Origin: Combretum micranthum
Lineage: Eukaryota > Streptophyta > Magnoliopsida > Myrtales > Combretaceae
Direction of reading: 5' to 3'
DNA length: 64,000 nt
Assembly: GCA_024138025.1 (NCBI GenBank)
Contig: JAMXBD010000364.1
Span: forward strand, 248,001 to 312,000
Shown piece after piece: positions 1 to 13,140 of the stretch (its first letter is position 1; the number at the start of each line of letters is the position of its first letter). The position numbers were made by a program, and so were the translations under genes. Under the pieces are notes generated by a model. That model was not told where the DNA came from and searched no databases. It saw only the letters and a list, made by a program, of their open reading frames with translations.

Positions 1-560
1 CGATGTAAAGAAGTTAAGCATCGGACCAACTTGATACAAGACGCTGACAAGGTACGAGTCATTCAACACAAGATGAAGGAATCACAAGATCGACAGAAAA
101 GCTGGGTGGATATGAAACGGCGTATTCTCAAGTTTAAGGTTGGAAACCATGTATATTTGAAGGTAAATCCCATTAAGAGTATTCACAGAGTCCGGGCACA
201 AGGAAAGTTGAGCCCGTGATATATTGGACCTTTTGAGATGCTTGAAAGAGTAGGAAATCTTACCTATCGTCTGGCTTTACCTCCTAACTTGTCTAAATCC
301 AATATATTTCATGTATCAGTTTTATGGAAGCACGTGCGATCCTAACAGAATCACAGAGTTGGAACTAGTATGGTTAAAAGAAAACCTCATCTACGAAGAG
401 CACCCGATTCAGATCCTAGATCATAAAGTGCAATAGCTTCGAAACAAGGAAATCAAGTATGTGTAAGTTCCACAGAGAAATCACTCACATGAAGAGGCAA
501 CGTGGGAAGCTAAAAGCGATATACCAGAAGTATCCAAATTTATTCAAAGAATTAGGTATG
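1..560 (+). pseudogene. Ty3/gypsy chromovirus pol remnant: integrase C-terminus and chromodomain (element D)
   Basis: Frame 1 is open from the window edge to a TGA at 217-219. It reads like the end of a plant chromovirus integrase: KESQDRQKSWVDMKRR, then VGNHVYLKVNPIKSIHRVR and GKLSP. Just past the stop the same frame gives YIGPFEMLERVGNLTYRLAL. The TGA replaces the arginine normally found in the L-S-P-R-Y-I-G-P motif, so it is a CGA-to-TGA nonsense change. Past about 340 the frame shifts. Chromodomain pieces (EEHPIQILDHK, NKEIKYV, SHEEATWEAK) remain in other frames up to about 545. It is the 3' end of a Tekay/Del-type pol that begins left of the window and is clearly dead. The matching, better preserved copy is on the minus strand at 59854-61514. 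Confidence 0.85.
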
Positions 561-586
561 AACTTCAAGTTTTGAGGACAAAACTT

Positions 587-623
587 TCTTTGGGGGGAGG
601 GGGGGTGTGGGAGGGGAGTAGGT
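587..623 (+). promoter_or_regulatory. Polypurine tract of element D
   Basis: A G-rich, purine-dominated run lies between the last pol-derived sequence (GAGGACAAAACTTTC) and the LTR start TGTAAACCCCC at 624. In LTR retrotransposons this RNase-H-resistant tract primes plus-strand DNA synthesis, and its position fixes the LTR start. The equivalent tract of element F is at 56236-56255 on the minus strand and is shorter, so the long G run here looks expanded. Confidence 0.8.
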
Positions 624-939
624 TGTAAACCCCCAAAGTTTTACGATCGATTAAAGCTTAAACCCTAGTTTAAAGGTCAATCGGAAATCCTAAAGTCAAA
701 ACTCTAGTCTGATGCAACCATTCAAGTCTGGTAATCCTGTGTTCATAACCCTAAGTGAGTAAGTGAGAGATTAGAATGTAGAATAGTTCGTAATAACATG
801 AGAAAGCTTAAAAATATCATATTAGTTAAACCACGATTCGTTTTGAGCCCGAACGGATACAGTTTTGGAAAAGCTTGTCTCAAGGCTTAGAATGTTAAAA
901 ATATTTCGAATATACCGTTAGACTCGTAAAGATATAAGG
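624..939 (+). repeat. 3' LTR of element D, first part (U3)
   Basis: It starts TGTAAACCCCC directly after the polypurine tract and matches, in orientation and sequence, the start of LTR F read on the minus strand from 56235. It stops at 939, where solo LTR C is inserted. The sequence resumes at 11153 with TTTTCAAAAATATCAG, exactly the continuation seen uninterrupted in LTR E near 56580. Confidence 0.85.
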
Positions 940-1900
940 TGTCATGCCCCGAAGGATACCCTAAACGTAGCAGTCCATCGTACACAATATTAAAGCCTAG
1001 GAATGACCGCCTCAGTCATGCGAAGGCTTCCATACTATGTACAACGCGTCTTACACATGGAGGAGACACATCGGAGTAGTACATTTTATATTGATACAAC
1101 TTGAGTAACAATGTAAAGGAAATACAATTCACTATACTTCAATTACAATTCATCCACAGATTTCACTACACAAACTATTACAAGACAATTCACAAAACCT
1201 AGCTAATATCTTCAAGTATCCTTACTTCCTGTCGGAATCCCAAAGTCATATTCGGCTCTAACCATCTCGATCCCCAGGTAGTATTCTCCCGTCAACTTGT
1301 TTATTCAAACATCTATTGGGGTATAAGCTACACTAGCTTTGTCACGCCTCGAAGGATACCCTAAACGTGGCAGTCCGCCGTACACAATATTAAAGACTAA
1401 GAATGACCACCTCAGTCACGCGAAGGCTTCCATACTATGTACAAGGCGTCTAACACATGGAGGAGACTCATCAGTAATACATTTTACGTTGATATAGCTT
1501 GAGTAACAATGTAAAGGAAATACAATTTACTATACTTCAGATACAAATCACTATACTTCATATGAATCACTATACTTCAAAATACAAATCATTAAACTTC
1601 AATTACATTCATCAAAAGATAAAACTATTACAAGGCAAATCATAAAACTAGCTGATAACTTCAATCATTCTTATTCTTGCCGGAATCCCAAAGTCATTCT
1701 CGGCTCCAACCATCACGGTCCCCACTTAGCACTTGAGATAACCTGTTCATTTAAACAACTATTGGGGTATAAGCTACACTAGCTTAGTGAGAATTCCCTT
1801 AATTCGTACCATAACAAGCAAGTTATAATCAACCATATGCTATGCATGAACAAACACGTGAGCAAACAATTATGTATGGGTATCCGGAACCCACACACAG

Positions 1901-1920
1901 AACGGATTTACGCCCTCCGT
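1901..1920 (-). other. Conserved GGAGGGCGTAAATCC box in LTR B
   Basis: Minus strand ACGGAGGGCGTAAATCCGTT. The same block appears at the equivalent place in the U5 of LTRs A, C, D, E, F and H. Its function is unknown. Confidence 0.55.
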
Positions 1921-2415
1921 ATCTTGGGTTAGGATGGTATTGAAGTCTACACGACCGCTGCTAGTCCCAAGCCCTCGGCTCATAGCACTCGACTCGGCTA
2001 GGCTCACACATGGAATGCATCCCATGCACCTTAGTCCCATGAATGAGCTCTGATAGGGTCTCATTATCCAAACGAGTCCTCGGACCATACCGATCGACCT
2101 GCGTAGGAGTAGCATGCTACCAAATGCAATATGTCCGATGCGATGCATGACCAATTTAATTTTTGCTTAGGTCAAAATATTCATACATTCTTTAGAGTGA
2201 CCAACCAATATCATACACATAACAGAAATAATATGAACAGTGCAGTTATCCAATCAAATCGTGGTTTCGATATGCTTTAGTATTCTTTGGCATACATTCA
2301 TCACACCTCATCATATATCCCATCCCCATTCATATCGATTTTTATCTTGTTCCTATAATTCTAATGCAACTAACTACAAGCACAAACAAGGTAACAAAAT
2401 AAGGAGAAAACTCAC

Positions 2416-2481
2416 TCACCATTGGATCACCGGTCTTTAGTAATAATAATCGGTGGTAGGGAATCGTCGATTCGGGATCAC
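2416..2481 (-). other. Leader cassette of LTR B (frame broken)
   Basis: Acceptor-like CCTTTTTAG, then GTGATCCCGAATCGACG, then an ATG just upstream of a GTGAGT donor-like site. Compared with copies A and C a base is missing after the fourth codon, so the short acidic frame is lost in this copy. Confidence 0.5.
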
Positions 2482-5400
2482 CTAAAAAGGAAGAAATACT
2501 CTAATAAGTATTTCAACTCAAACTAATCCAAACGATTTTATACGAACTATCAAATTCGTAATTCTCGTCCTAAGGGAATTCCAACTTAAAACGGCCATAA
2601 CTTGGTCATTTTAACTCGGAATCTCGCAAATTATATATCGATTTCTATCTACTTCGAAAGATCTATCTAATTCTAATATTATTTTAAGTTTTGAAAACTT
2701 TGAAGCTTCGAAAAGGGATCAGATTAGGATCAGTAGCAAATTTCAATTGAAAAATAGTTTTGTAAATGTTTGTAATGTTCCTACTATATAGATTAGCTAT
2801 ACATGCAATATGAGTGATTTCCTAACATGAATGACATGAGATGAGCTTAATGTATGCATGATCTTGATGATTTTTGCTAAAGGAAATTTTATAACTTTTT
2901 ATTTTGCAAGATCATAATAACAACTACTTATGAAAAATCTAGTTTCTAACTTTGATCATTTCCATTTGTTTTGGATTTATTCTTAAGAAAATATAATTAT
3001 TTTTGTTAAAATTGAGTCTTCATTATATCTATTACTTATGACTTCATTTCTACATAAAAATTTCCATTTTACACTTTGTAAACATGTTTTCAAGTGGGTT
3101 GATTCCAAAATCCGAATTTTGTAAAAATTAGTTTTTGAGTGATTCCTTTAAGTAAAATCATTTGATATTTAGAAAATTAGGCTCAATCAACATAGCCACT
3201 AAGGACTTCATTTCTTTGATAAAACTTCTAATTTGAGTTTGGAAAATATGGGTTTTCATGCCATTATTATTATTACGAATTTCTTAAAATGACAACAACT
3301 CAATTTTTCCTACTTTGTTTCTACTCCTTGTTCTATATATTTTTCTTAGCAAATCCTATCTTAATTTATCAAAATCATCACTTGATGATACCTATGACCT
3401 AAACTCCTCATTTTTCATATAAAACACAAGTTTTGGAGTTGATAAATGAGTTTTTAAGGCATGGCTTTGAAATCATCCGAATTTACAAATTTTGGATAAA
3501 CTCAATTTTCATACTTTATTTCTACAATGCATCATACATATATGTATTTCCTACAAGCTATTGTCATGATGGTTATGAGATGATCTACCTATATGTATAC
3601 ATATAATACCAAGAATTCTTTTTGAAAACTTTTACTTTGCAAAACTTTGAATTATACTAGACTTAAGAAAAATAGTTTTTTCTTGTAAAATCATACTTTG
3701 TTTAATCAAAACTCAACCTTGATGATCTATATAACCATCACCTTCATTATTTCAATAAAAACCTTCATTTTGGGGTTAGAAAGTAGTGTTTAAATAGGTG
3801 GTTTACCTAAGTACGAATTTTACAAAATTTTGAAGAATGAAAACATTGTTTATCCTATTCTTGGAAACCATTTGTTGTTCTAAGGTTATATTTTGATAAA
3901 CTTCTCTTATCCTTATCAAAACTTGGTCTTTATTATATATATCCCTAGGACTTCCATTTTTCCTATAAAAATTATCATTTTGGCATTTGGAAATAGGTGT
4001 TTAAATTGTGGCTATTTTCAAATCCGAATTTTGAGAAATTCATTTGAGCTTGTTTTCTTTGTAAAACTCATTTAGTCTTTCAAAAACCATTTCCTAATCA
4101 AACCTATCCCTTAAGGCTTCCATTTCTTTAATAAAAGTCTTGTTTTGAAGTTGAAAAATAGGTTTTCAAAATTGGTCTTGGTTGGGATCCGAATTTACAA
4201 AATTTATTTTTGGACATATCTTTTGATAAAATCTATCTAAACTTATGAAAATCCATTCCTTACATATCCTATCCTAAGAGCCTTTCATTTCTTAAATAAA
4301 AACTTCATTTTTGAGTTGGAAAACATGTTTTTAAAATATGCCTTGGCCAAAATCCGAAAATAGAATTTTTATTTTGAAAATAACTTTTGAAAATCCTTTG
4401 ATTCTTGTAAAAAGAAGTCTTGATGATATATATATTAAGCCTTCATTATCTTAAGTAAAAATTACATTTTGACACTTGGAAAGTGGTTTTTAAATGGGGT
4501 CTTGCCAAAATACGAATTTCACAATTTTGTTGAGTTCAAAACTAAGATCTACACTTAATATGAACATAAACTAAAAAATGCATGGTAGTAAGCTAAAACT
4601 CATAGATCTAAACTTTACTCATCAAAATCTTTCATTTATGTTATCTATACCCTAAGCCCTTCATTTTAAATGAAAAATACACATTTTGAAGTTGAAAAAT
4701 AACTTTTCTAAATATGGTTCATTTTCATCCGAATTTTCAAAAATGATTTTTGTTGAAAATAAAATAGATCTTGAGTTTTCTAAAACATTCCTACTATCAT
4801 CATGCTACTACAAGTTATCCATGAACATAAAACAAAGTCTAATGCATTTTATGAACTCAAAACTAGATCTTCTTCTAACTAGTTATAATGCATGAACACA
4901 TGTGAATGAGGAATATATGCATAAATCATAAGAATAACAAAAATAATAACTCATATAGCAAGATCTATGGCATAAACAAAAATCAAAGCTAAAAAGTTAG
5001 ATCTATAAAATATAACAACTTTAAACAAGAAAATAATTATGATACAAGATAATAATAATGGAGAAGAGGAGTGTTTCATTTTTGGCATCATCATCCTAAG
5101 CTTTTAAGCTTATGGAAGGTCATTTGATGCATGAAACCTTCATTACACTTTACCTATATCACCTATGGAGCTTTGAGATGAAGATTTGCTTAAAAATCTT
5201 CAAGAAATATGCATGGAGGCTCATGGAAGAATGGGGGCAGCTTGTTCCTTGTATGAACAAGGGCAAGAAGAAGAAGAAAAGAGAGGAAAAAGAGAGAGAA
5301 AAGCTAAAGAATGAAAAAGGAAAAATGAGTAAATGAAGGAGAGAGAGAAAATGAGTGTATTAAATGAATGAAAGAGAGAAAAAAATAAAACAAGGCAGCC

Positions 5401-7528
5401 AAAGAAGGACCATGCTGCACGTGAATAATGGGGAGAGGAGAGAGAGGGTTTTGTTGAATTTTGACTCAAAATTGAATTGTATAATTAATGTGTAATGTAA
5501 CTTCTTTAAGAAGGAGTGGAATTTAATTAATTTAGTCAAAATGGAGTAAATAAAGGACAATGGCAGCCATAAAGAAGGGGAAAAAATCTGCCATGAAGTG
5601 TGGGATAGAGTGTAGAAAGATTGAAGTGAAAAGGAAGTGATATGTGTAAGGTGTACTTGAAGGTATGGGTTGTAAAAGTACTTTCTTAATAAAATAAAAT
5701 AAAATTAGAAAATTTATTCCAAATATTTGTAGTAGATTTTTCATAATTAAAATTAAATAATTATTTGAATTATTTTAATATTTTAACAAATATGTTACCG
5801 GTATGATTAAATTACGCGAATAGGGGCTATAAATGATATTTTTATAACCCGAAAAATTTTAAAAAATTATTTTATGAAAATAAAAATATTTTTCAAGTAT
5901 TTTTCAATTATTAAATTAATTTATTTTATTTTTAGTATCGGGTCTTAAACAGAACCTGATCCCGTAAATGCCCGAACTAACTAAATTTTAGAAAAACAAA
6001 ATTTTCTATAATATATAAAATATTTATCTAAAAATATAAGGCTTTATAAGAATAATAAAATTGCATAATGAAATAAAAATAAAGTGCAAAAGACTAATCA
6101 ATTACCGATAGTAATGAAAATACGATAAAAAGTTATAACTGTAACTTTTATAACCTGAAAAATTATATAACTGATATATTTAGAAATCTTATGAAATTAC
6201 GAGTTCTACGGGTACTATTGGTATATTTTTTATATCTCGAGCCCTGGACACGCTTTTCGAAGTCTGTATCAGAACGGGTTCTAAATAGGTCAAAAATTTA
6301 CCAATATGATATCTTTAAACAAACTTATATTACTACGAGCTATTCTACATAATTAAACTACACCTCGGCCTCGAGGGTTTAGGGCGCTAGATTGACGGGC
6401 TTAGGCTATTATATTCCGGTTAGGGTTTCCGGGAGATTTTTCCTGGTCAGATCCTTACCAATTTGAAAAATGATATTTTAGGTTTATGCAACATATTTGA
6501 TTTGAGAGATTTATCTCAAATTTTATTTTTTATAAGTATTTAATATCTCTTAACGTTTTCGAAATTTTTGAATTAAATTTATTTCCGAAGGTTAATCATT
6601 ATTTACTTTTTAATAATTTCTTTTTGGACTTTATATTACCCGATTTTATATAAGTCGGAGTTACGTATGGAATTTGTCGTACGTAGTAGTTTTGGAATTG
6701 AAGTATGATGAGCTCTTATTTTGGTTTTAAAAATTCTTATTTTCTCAAGATTCGGAAATTTCTAGAGTCGCTCGTGTTTTTGGACGAATAGAAGTTCGTT
6801 TTTAATTTGGAGTGATTTTTAGGATTTATTTTCGAAGTTCATCTTAGAATTATTTACTAAAATTTTCCGGGGCTTACAAGCTTAGTGAGAGTTCCCTTAA
6901 TTTCGTACCATAACAAGCAAGATATAAATCAACCATATGCTATACATGAACAAACACATGAGCAAATAATTACGTATGGGTATCCGAAATCCATACACAT
7001 AACAGATTTACGCCCTCCATATCAAAGGTTAGGGATGGTATTGAAAGTTTACACGACCGCTACTAGTCTCCGAAGCCCCCCAAGCTCATAACACTCGACT
7101 CGGCTAGGCTTACACATGAAATGCATCCCCGGTGCACCTTAGTTCCCTATGAATGAGCTCTAATACCGGGTCTCATTATTCAAATGAGTCATTGGACCAT
7201 ACCGATCAACTTGCGTAAGAGTAGCACACTACTAAATGCAATATGTCCGATGTGATGCATGACCAATTTGTTTTTGCTTAGGTCAAATTATTCATACATT
7301 CTTTAAAGTGACCAACCAATATCATACATATAAACAGAAATAAGATGAACAGTGCAGTTATCCGATCAAATCATGGTTTCGATATGCTTTAGTATTCTTT
7401 GCCATTCATACATCAAAGTCTCATCATCTATCCCATCCCTATTCATATCGGTTTTTATCATGTTCCTATAATTCTAATGCAACTAGCTATAAGCACAAAC
7501 AAGGTAACAAAATAAGAGGAAAACTCAC

Positions 7529-7598
7529 TCGGCCATTGGATCACCAGTCTCTTAATAAAAGTAATCTGGTGGTAGGGAATCATTGATTTCAAAGTCAC
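7529..7598 (-). other. Leader cassette of LTR C: acceptor, short acidic frame, ATG, donor
   Basis: The acceptor TTCTGTTTAG is followed, in the phase that needs one base from an upstream exon, by (G)DFEINDSLPPDYFY and a TAA at 7552-7554. An ATG (7534-7536, context CCAATGG) then lies five bases before GTGAGT (7523-7528). The cassette is 70 nt long, as in LTR A. It lies in the transcribed leader about 2.4 kb downstream of the TATA box. Confidence 0.55.
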
Positions 7599-9028
7599 CT
7601 AAACAGAAAGAAATATCCTAATAAATATTTCATCACTTAATTAATCCAAACTATTTAACAAAACTAGTAAATTCGTAATTATCGTCCTACGCAAGAATTC
7701 CAACTTAAAACGGCCATAACTTGATCGTTTTAACTAGGAATTTGGCAAATTATATACCAATTTCTATCTACTTAAAAAGATATATCTAATTCTAATATCA
7801 TATTTAATTTTTGAAGCTTTGAAAAGATCTTATTAGATCATATTAGTAGCGAAAACAATTTTTGAAAATTGACTATGTGAAAGTTCATGAAGTTTCTATT
7901 ATCCAAAGCAAGTATTCATCCAATATGAACAAATTACTATCATAAATGAAATTTCATGATATATATATATATATACATGTTCTTTATGATATTTAATAAA
8001 AGAAATTTTTAGAAAACTTTTTCTTTGTAAGATTGTATGAAAAATCAACTTAGAAAAGCTAGCCTTGTATTCTTGACAATCCCCACTTGTTTTTAGAAAA
8101 ATTCCTTGATAAAATTTATTTATTCTTGTTAAAATTAAGCATTCATTATGTATATTCCCTAAGGCCTTTGTTTTTCAATAAAAATTCCCATTTTACACTT
8201 TGTAAACATGCTTTTAAATATGGTTCATCCCAAAATCCAAATTTTGTAAAAATTGTTTTTGTGGTGATTCCTTTAAGAAAACTCATTTGGTACTTAGAAA
8301 ATTAAGGCGCAACCATACCTAGCCACTAAGGACCTCATTTCTTAATAAAAATTTCATTTGAGTTTGAAAAATAGGGGTTTTCATACCATTACTCCATTAT
8401 TACGAATTTCTTAAAATGACAAACAACTCAAATTTTTCTACTTTATTTCTACTCCTTGTTCTACATATTTTTCTTAGCAAATTCCATCTTAACTTATAAA
8501 AATCATTACTTGATTATATCTATGACCTATACTCTTCATTTTTTATATAAAACACAAGTTTTGGAGTTAATAAAAAGGTTTTTAAGGCATGGTCTTAAAA
8601 CTATCCGAATTTCACAAAATTAGGATAAAACTCAAATTTTATATTTTGTAATCTCTTCCTATTTTGAGAATCTCTATTAATAGATCTACCATTTACTTAT
8701 CAAAAATATCTCCTATTGATACCTATTCCATAAACCTTTCATTTTTTAAACAAATCCTTCAGTGTTTGAAAAATGGGTTTCTAAAATTGGTCTTGGTTGA
8801 GATCCGAATTTACAAAATTTATTTTTGGATACATCTTTTAATAAAATCCATCTAAACTTATGAAAATTCATCAATTGCATACCCTATCTTAAGAGCCTTC
8901 CATATCTTGAATAAAACTTCATTTTTGAGTTGGAAAACATGTTTTTAAACTAGGCCCGAAAATAGAATTTTGTTTTGAAAAATAATCTTTGAAAATCACC
9001 TTTGAACCATATAAAATTAAGTCTTTAT

Positions 9029-9063
<35 letters not shown>

Positions 9064-9964
9064 TAAGCCTTCATTATCTCAAGTAAAAATTCCATTTTGA
9101 CACTTGGGAAAATGGTTTTTAAAAATGGGTCTTGCTTGGATACGAATTTCACCATTTTTGTTTAAGTTCAAAAACAAGATCTACACTTTCTATGAACATA
9201 AATATAAAAGCAATCCATGGTAGTAAACTATAAACACTAGATCTAAACTTTATTCATCAAAATCATTCATTCATGCTATCTATTCCCTAAGCCATTCATT
9301 TTAAATGAAAAATACATATGTTGAAGTTGAAAAATAGCTTTTCTGAATATGGTTCCCTTTTTATCCGAATTTTCAACAATGATTTTTGTTGAAAATAAAA
9401 TAAATCTTGAGCTTTCTAAAACTTTTCTACTATCATCAAGCCATTATAAGTTATTTAAGAAAATAAATCAAAAGTCTAATGCATTTATGAACTTAAAACA
9501 ACTAGATCTAGTTTACTATACTAGTTATAAATGCATGAACACTATGATGGTTATGTGAATATGAATAGATGATGAACATATGCACAAATCATTAATAATA
9601 AAAACATAACTTAATAATAAACAAGATAATAGCAAAATAACTCAAATAACAAGATCTATAACATTGTGATGGTAAGGATCTCATGTTTAAGTGTTTCCAC
9701 ATCCCTAGCTTGAAGCTCATGGGGATTTTTGTGTAGAATCACACATGAATAAACTTGCCATTACATGTATTTAAGGTAACAAGGTATGGATCTATTACCT
9801 ATTGGAAGATTGGAACAAGAACTTGAAGAAAAATATGTGAGTGTGTGTGTGTGTTATATGTAAGTTACGGTTTTAGCAAAGGAAGAGGAAGAGAGAAAGA
9901 AAAATTTTGCAAGAGTTTTGCTTTGTGAAAAGTGAGAAAGTGAGAGGAAGTTGGTATAAAGGAG

Positions 9965-9972
9965 TATATATA
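9965..9972 (-). promoter_or_regulatory. TATA box of LTR C
   Basis: Minus strand CTATATATACTCC, followed by a CT-rich leader without any ATG up to the candidate donor CAATAG/GTAATAG near 9806. Family-2 LTRs have TATAAATACC at the same position. Confidence 0.6.
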
Positions 9973-11533
9973 GACTTATGGATTAAGGTTTGTGTAATAA
10001 AAGAAAAAAAAATAAAACAATTTGGAGAGAGGAAAAGGGAAGGAATTGCGTTGGTTTTGGAGGGGTGAGAGGGAGTTGAGTTGTGTTGTGTAAGTTTTGG
10101 AATTAATTAAGGTAATTTAAATGATAAAAGTTATATTAGAAAGGTAAATTGTAAGAAAAAATGATGTAATTATAAGAGTAGGGTGTAAGGATGTAAGAAA
10201 TAGGTTATGGGTAGTTGTACTTGTGAATAGTGTAGAAGAAATCAAAAAGCATATTTGACATTTAAAGTACCAGTAGTAATGAAAATACGATACAAATGTT
10301 ATAACTGTAACTTTTATAATCCGAAAAATTATGTAATTGATATATTTGGAAATCTTATGAAATTACGAGTCTAATGGTACTAATATCATATATTTAATAT
10401 TTCGAGCCCCACGACATGCTTTTTGAAGTCTGTACCCGATCGGGTTCGAAATAGATCGAAAATTCGCTAATCTTATCTTTTAAAGCATCATAGTATTATA
10501 ACGAACCAAACTATACCCTTTACTCAAATTCCGACTCCTTGGTTTAGGAATACGGAATTGTCGGATCTAAACTACTAGGGTTTCTTGAGAATTTGTTGAC
10601 TTAGGTTTTCCAGTTGACTTTCTAGGTTAGGGTTTGAACTGGATATTACCCTTAAAAAAAATTTAGGGATTTACATGAACTACTATTCCACTTAAGGTTC
10701 CCGGGTGATTTTCCGGTTTAGATCTTTGCCAATTTAGAAACTAATTTTTTATGTTTATACATCACATTTAGTTTGAGAAATTTATTTTAAATTTTTATTT
10801 TTGTAAGTATTTAGTATCTCTTAACATTTTTGGAATTCTTGAATTGAGTTTTATTTCCGAAGGTTTATCGTTATTTACTTTTTAATAATTTGTTTTTGAG
10901 TTCTATATTACTCGATTTTACAAGTCAGAGTTAAGTATAGAATTTGTTATACATAGTGGTTTTGGATTTATAGATTGTTGAGTTCTTATTTTATTTTTAA
11001 GGATTCTCATTTTCTCAAGATTAAGAATTTCTAGATTCGTTCGTGATTTAGGATTAGTCGAAGTTCGGTTTTAATTTGGAGTCATTTTTAGAGTTTATTT
11101 TCGATGTTTATTTTGGAATTATTTACTGAAATTTTCTAAGGCTTATATAAGGTTTTCAAAAATATCAGTTTTATAATTTTTCGGTAACTAAAAATATCAG
11201 ATATAGCAATTATATGTGTATTTTCTTACTACCGATATTTTATTTGTCATATCTATTTTATGCTACACTATTCATTACTATTCTACACTATTTATCTATC
11301 TCTACTTTTTCTTACAACCTACTTTTACAACCATACACCTGTTTTCTTACAATTTTCATTTCCAATACAACTTCACATCTCTCATAACTTACTTTTCATT
11401 AACAAAAATACAAAAAAATAAATTTCTCTCTCTCTCTCTCCCACTCACAATTTACGTCGGCCCTTCCCCATTCACCCTCAAATTGTTTTATTTTTCATTT
11501 ATTTAATTAAAAAAATTACCCTCCACTTTTTCC

Positions 11534-11540
11534 TATAAAT
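11534..11540 (+). promoter_or_regulatory. TATA box of LTR D
   Basis: CCTATAAATACCACATC, the strongest TATA in this LTR. It is followed by a CT-rich leader whose first ATG (11643) lies at the candidate splice donor ATGG/GTAATG (11647). Confidence 0.7.
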
Positions 11541-13077
11541 ACCACATCTTCCTTCCATTTCCTTCACACCATTCATACACTACAATTACTCTCTCAGATT
11601 CTCTACAAAAGTTCTCTCAAAATTCTCTCTAGTTTATCTTTCATGGGTAATGCTTCTTTAAGTTTTCATTATGATCATTTGCTTAGTATGAACATAGTGT
11701 ATGTTTTCTAAACCCATAAAGGTTAGAAAAGCAACAATACGTTCATACTTTGTTCTTATTCATGAATCTATTTCCTTTATGTTGTTCTTATGTTTATCTA
11801 ACTAAATATATCTACGTAATTATATATATCTTTTAGAGCATATAAGCTCATTTGTTATTGCAATTTATTTACTTTCAAGTTGTTTTAATGCTAATCTTTG
11901 TTGTCTTACACTTATCCTTATCAAGTCAAAATAATTTTCTTTTTCTTTTTTTTTGGGACTAGTCTAACTTAGTCCCGGGAAGCCTTGAAGAAGCTAAAGC
12001 TCTCAATACTTGACAGTTATTATTATGCTTATTTATTTCTTATGTTCTCTATTATTATCTTATCTTGTGATATTTTTAGCTTTTATAAACTACATGATCA
12101 TGTTCATGCGTGGCTAATAAGTTGTTATCCAAATAAGAATGAACTTTTTGATGAATAATAAAATTTGATCAAATTTTTTACAAAGACTTAGAAAAATATT
12201 TTCAAATAAATCTCTTTTAAAAAGTTTATGTAAACTCGTCATGAAATTTCAAACTGTTAATAAATAAAGTTTCTTTAAAGTCTAAAGATATTTCCTTTTC
12301 AAATAATAAAAGAAGTCTTGTTATATAGATAATAACTTGGTATTATTTTGATCAACTTTCTAAAACAAGAGTTAAATAAGTTTTCAAGAAAAATCAACTT
12401 ACAAAGAAAATGAAAATAAATTTTCAAACGCATCAAGTTCTATTAAAGTAAACTTTTGGAAACTCTATTTTTCAATTCCTAGAAATAAATTTTGTAGATA
12501 AAAAGACCAAACTTTATTTTCAACTCACTTTTGATAAACTAAAGAATCAAAATATAGTTTGTTAGATTTTGATCATCCAAAATTTATAAGTTATTTTACC
12601 CACATAAAGTAAAGTCTAACAAATCCAAATTTTCCAAAACACTAAAAATGATTGTTTTAAGGAAATAAATTAAATAAGACAACACTTATAGCTTCATGCA
12701 TAAATTATGAGTCTATACATAAAGAATTCTTTTCAAAAATATACACATTTGAGTTTTATTTAAACAAGCCTTAGTAAAGGAAGGATTTGAAAATATTGTT
12801 TTTCAAGAAAGGAATTTTCATATTAGATCTGCACTCCTCTAAACCTAGACCGAAATGACCTTTTATAGTAAAAGTAGCCTTAGAAATGGATAGATCTTTT
12901 CGAGTAGGTAGAAAACGACATATAATATGAGAAATTCCGAGTTAAAATGAGCAAGTTATGGCCATTTTAATTTGGAACTTTCTTCAATCCGATTTTACCG
13001 CGAATTAAAGATAGACTTAGAACTTTTAAAGTAGAAATTCTATGAAAGACTCATTTTGGGTATTTCATCTTCTATAG

Positions 13078-13140
13078 GTGAAGAAAGAGCCGATATCGCA
13101 TTCCGGGAAGATTATTTCGACTAGGAGCGATCATCATGGA
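13078..13140 (+). other. Leader cassette of LTR D: acceptor, acidic frame, ATG, donor
   Basis: Acceptor CATCTTCTATAG, then in phase 1 (G)EERADIAFREDYFD and TAG at 13122-13124, then ATG at 13136 and the donor GTGAGT at 13141-13146. This is the only copy in which the predicted first exon supplies an ATG in frame: exon 1 ends ATGG at 11646, so splicing would join Met-Gly to the acidic residues. Confidence 0.55.

Larger units (their letters stand above)
1340..6878 (-). repeat. Solo LTR B (family 1), 5.5 kb
   Basis: Inserted inside LTR C with the duplication AGCTT at 1335-1339 and 6879-6883. Joining C across this gap restores the sequence around the conserved CACTAGCTTAGTGAGA. On the minus strand B begins TGTAAGCCCCGG and ends CGAGGCGTGACA. 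At 5.54 kb it is the longest LTR here. The transcribed part (about 3000-4900 on +) is made of degenerate units of about 165-200 bp, each holding a variant of ATCCGAATTT. The promoter is weak to the eye (AT-rich near 5360). All open frames inside it are short and unrelated to known proteins. Confidence 0.85.
940..11147 (-). repeat. Solo LTR C (family 1), interrupted by LTR B
   Basis: On the + strand it runs from TGTCATGCCCC to AAGGCTTATA. Read on the minus strand it is an LTR beginning with a decayed TGTAAGCC and ending GGGGCATGACA. The 5-bp duplication TAAGG flanks it (935-939 and 11148-11152), and no internal region lies between, so it is a solo LTR. Without the nested copy B it measures about 4.66 kb, which is large but within the range of Tekay-type LTRs. 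The minus-strand TATA box is at 9965-9972. It lacks a segment of roughly 0.4 kb that copies A and B carry upstream of the TATA. Confidence 0.85.

Noticed and set aside
5112..5744. Several overlapping frames in LTR B (Lys/Glu- and Phe/Ser-rich)
   Set aside because: They come from purine-rich leader DNA read on either strand and are not preserved in LTRs A or C.
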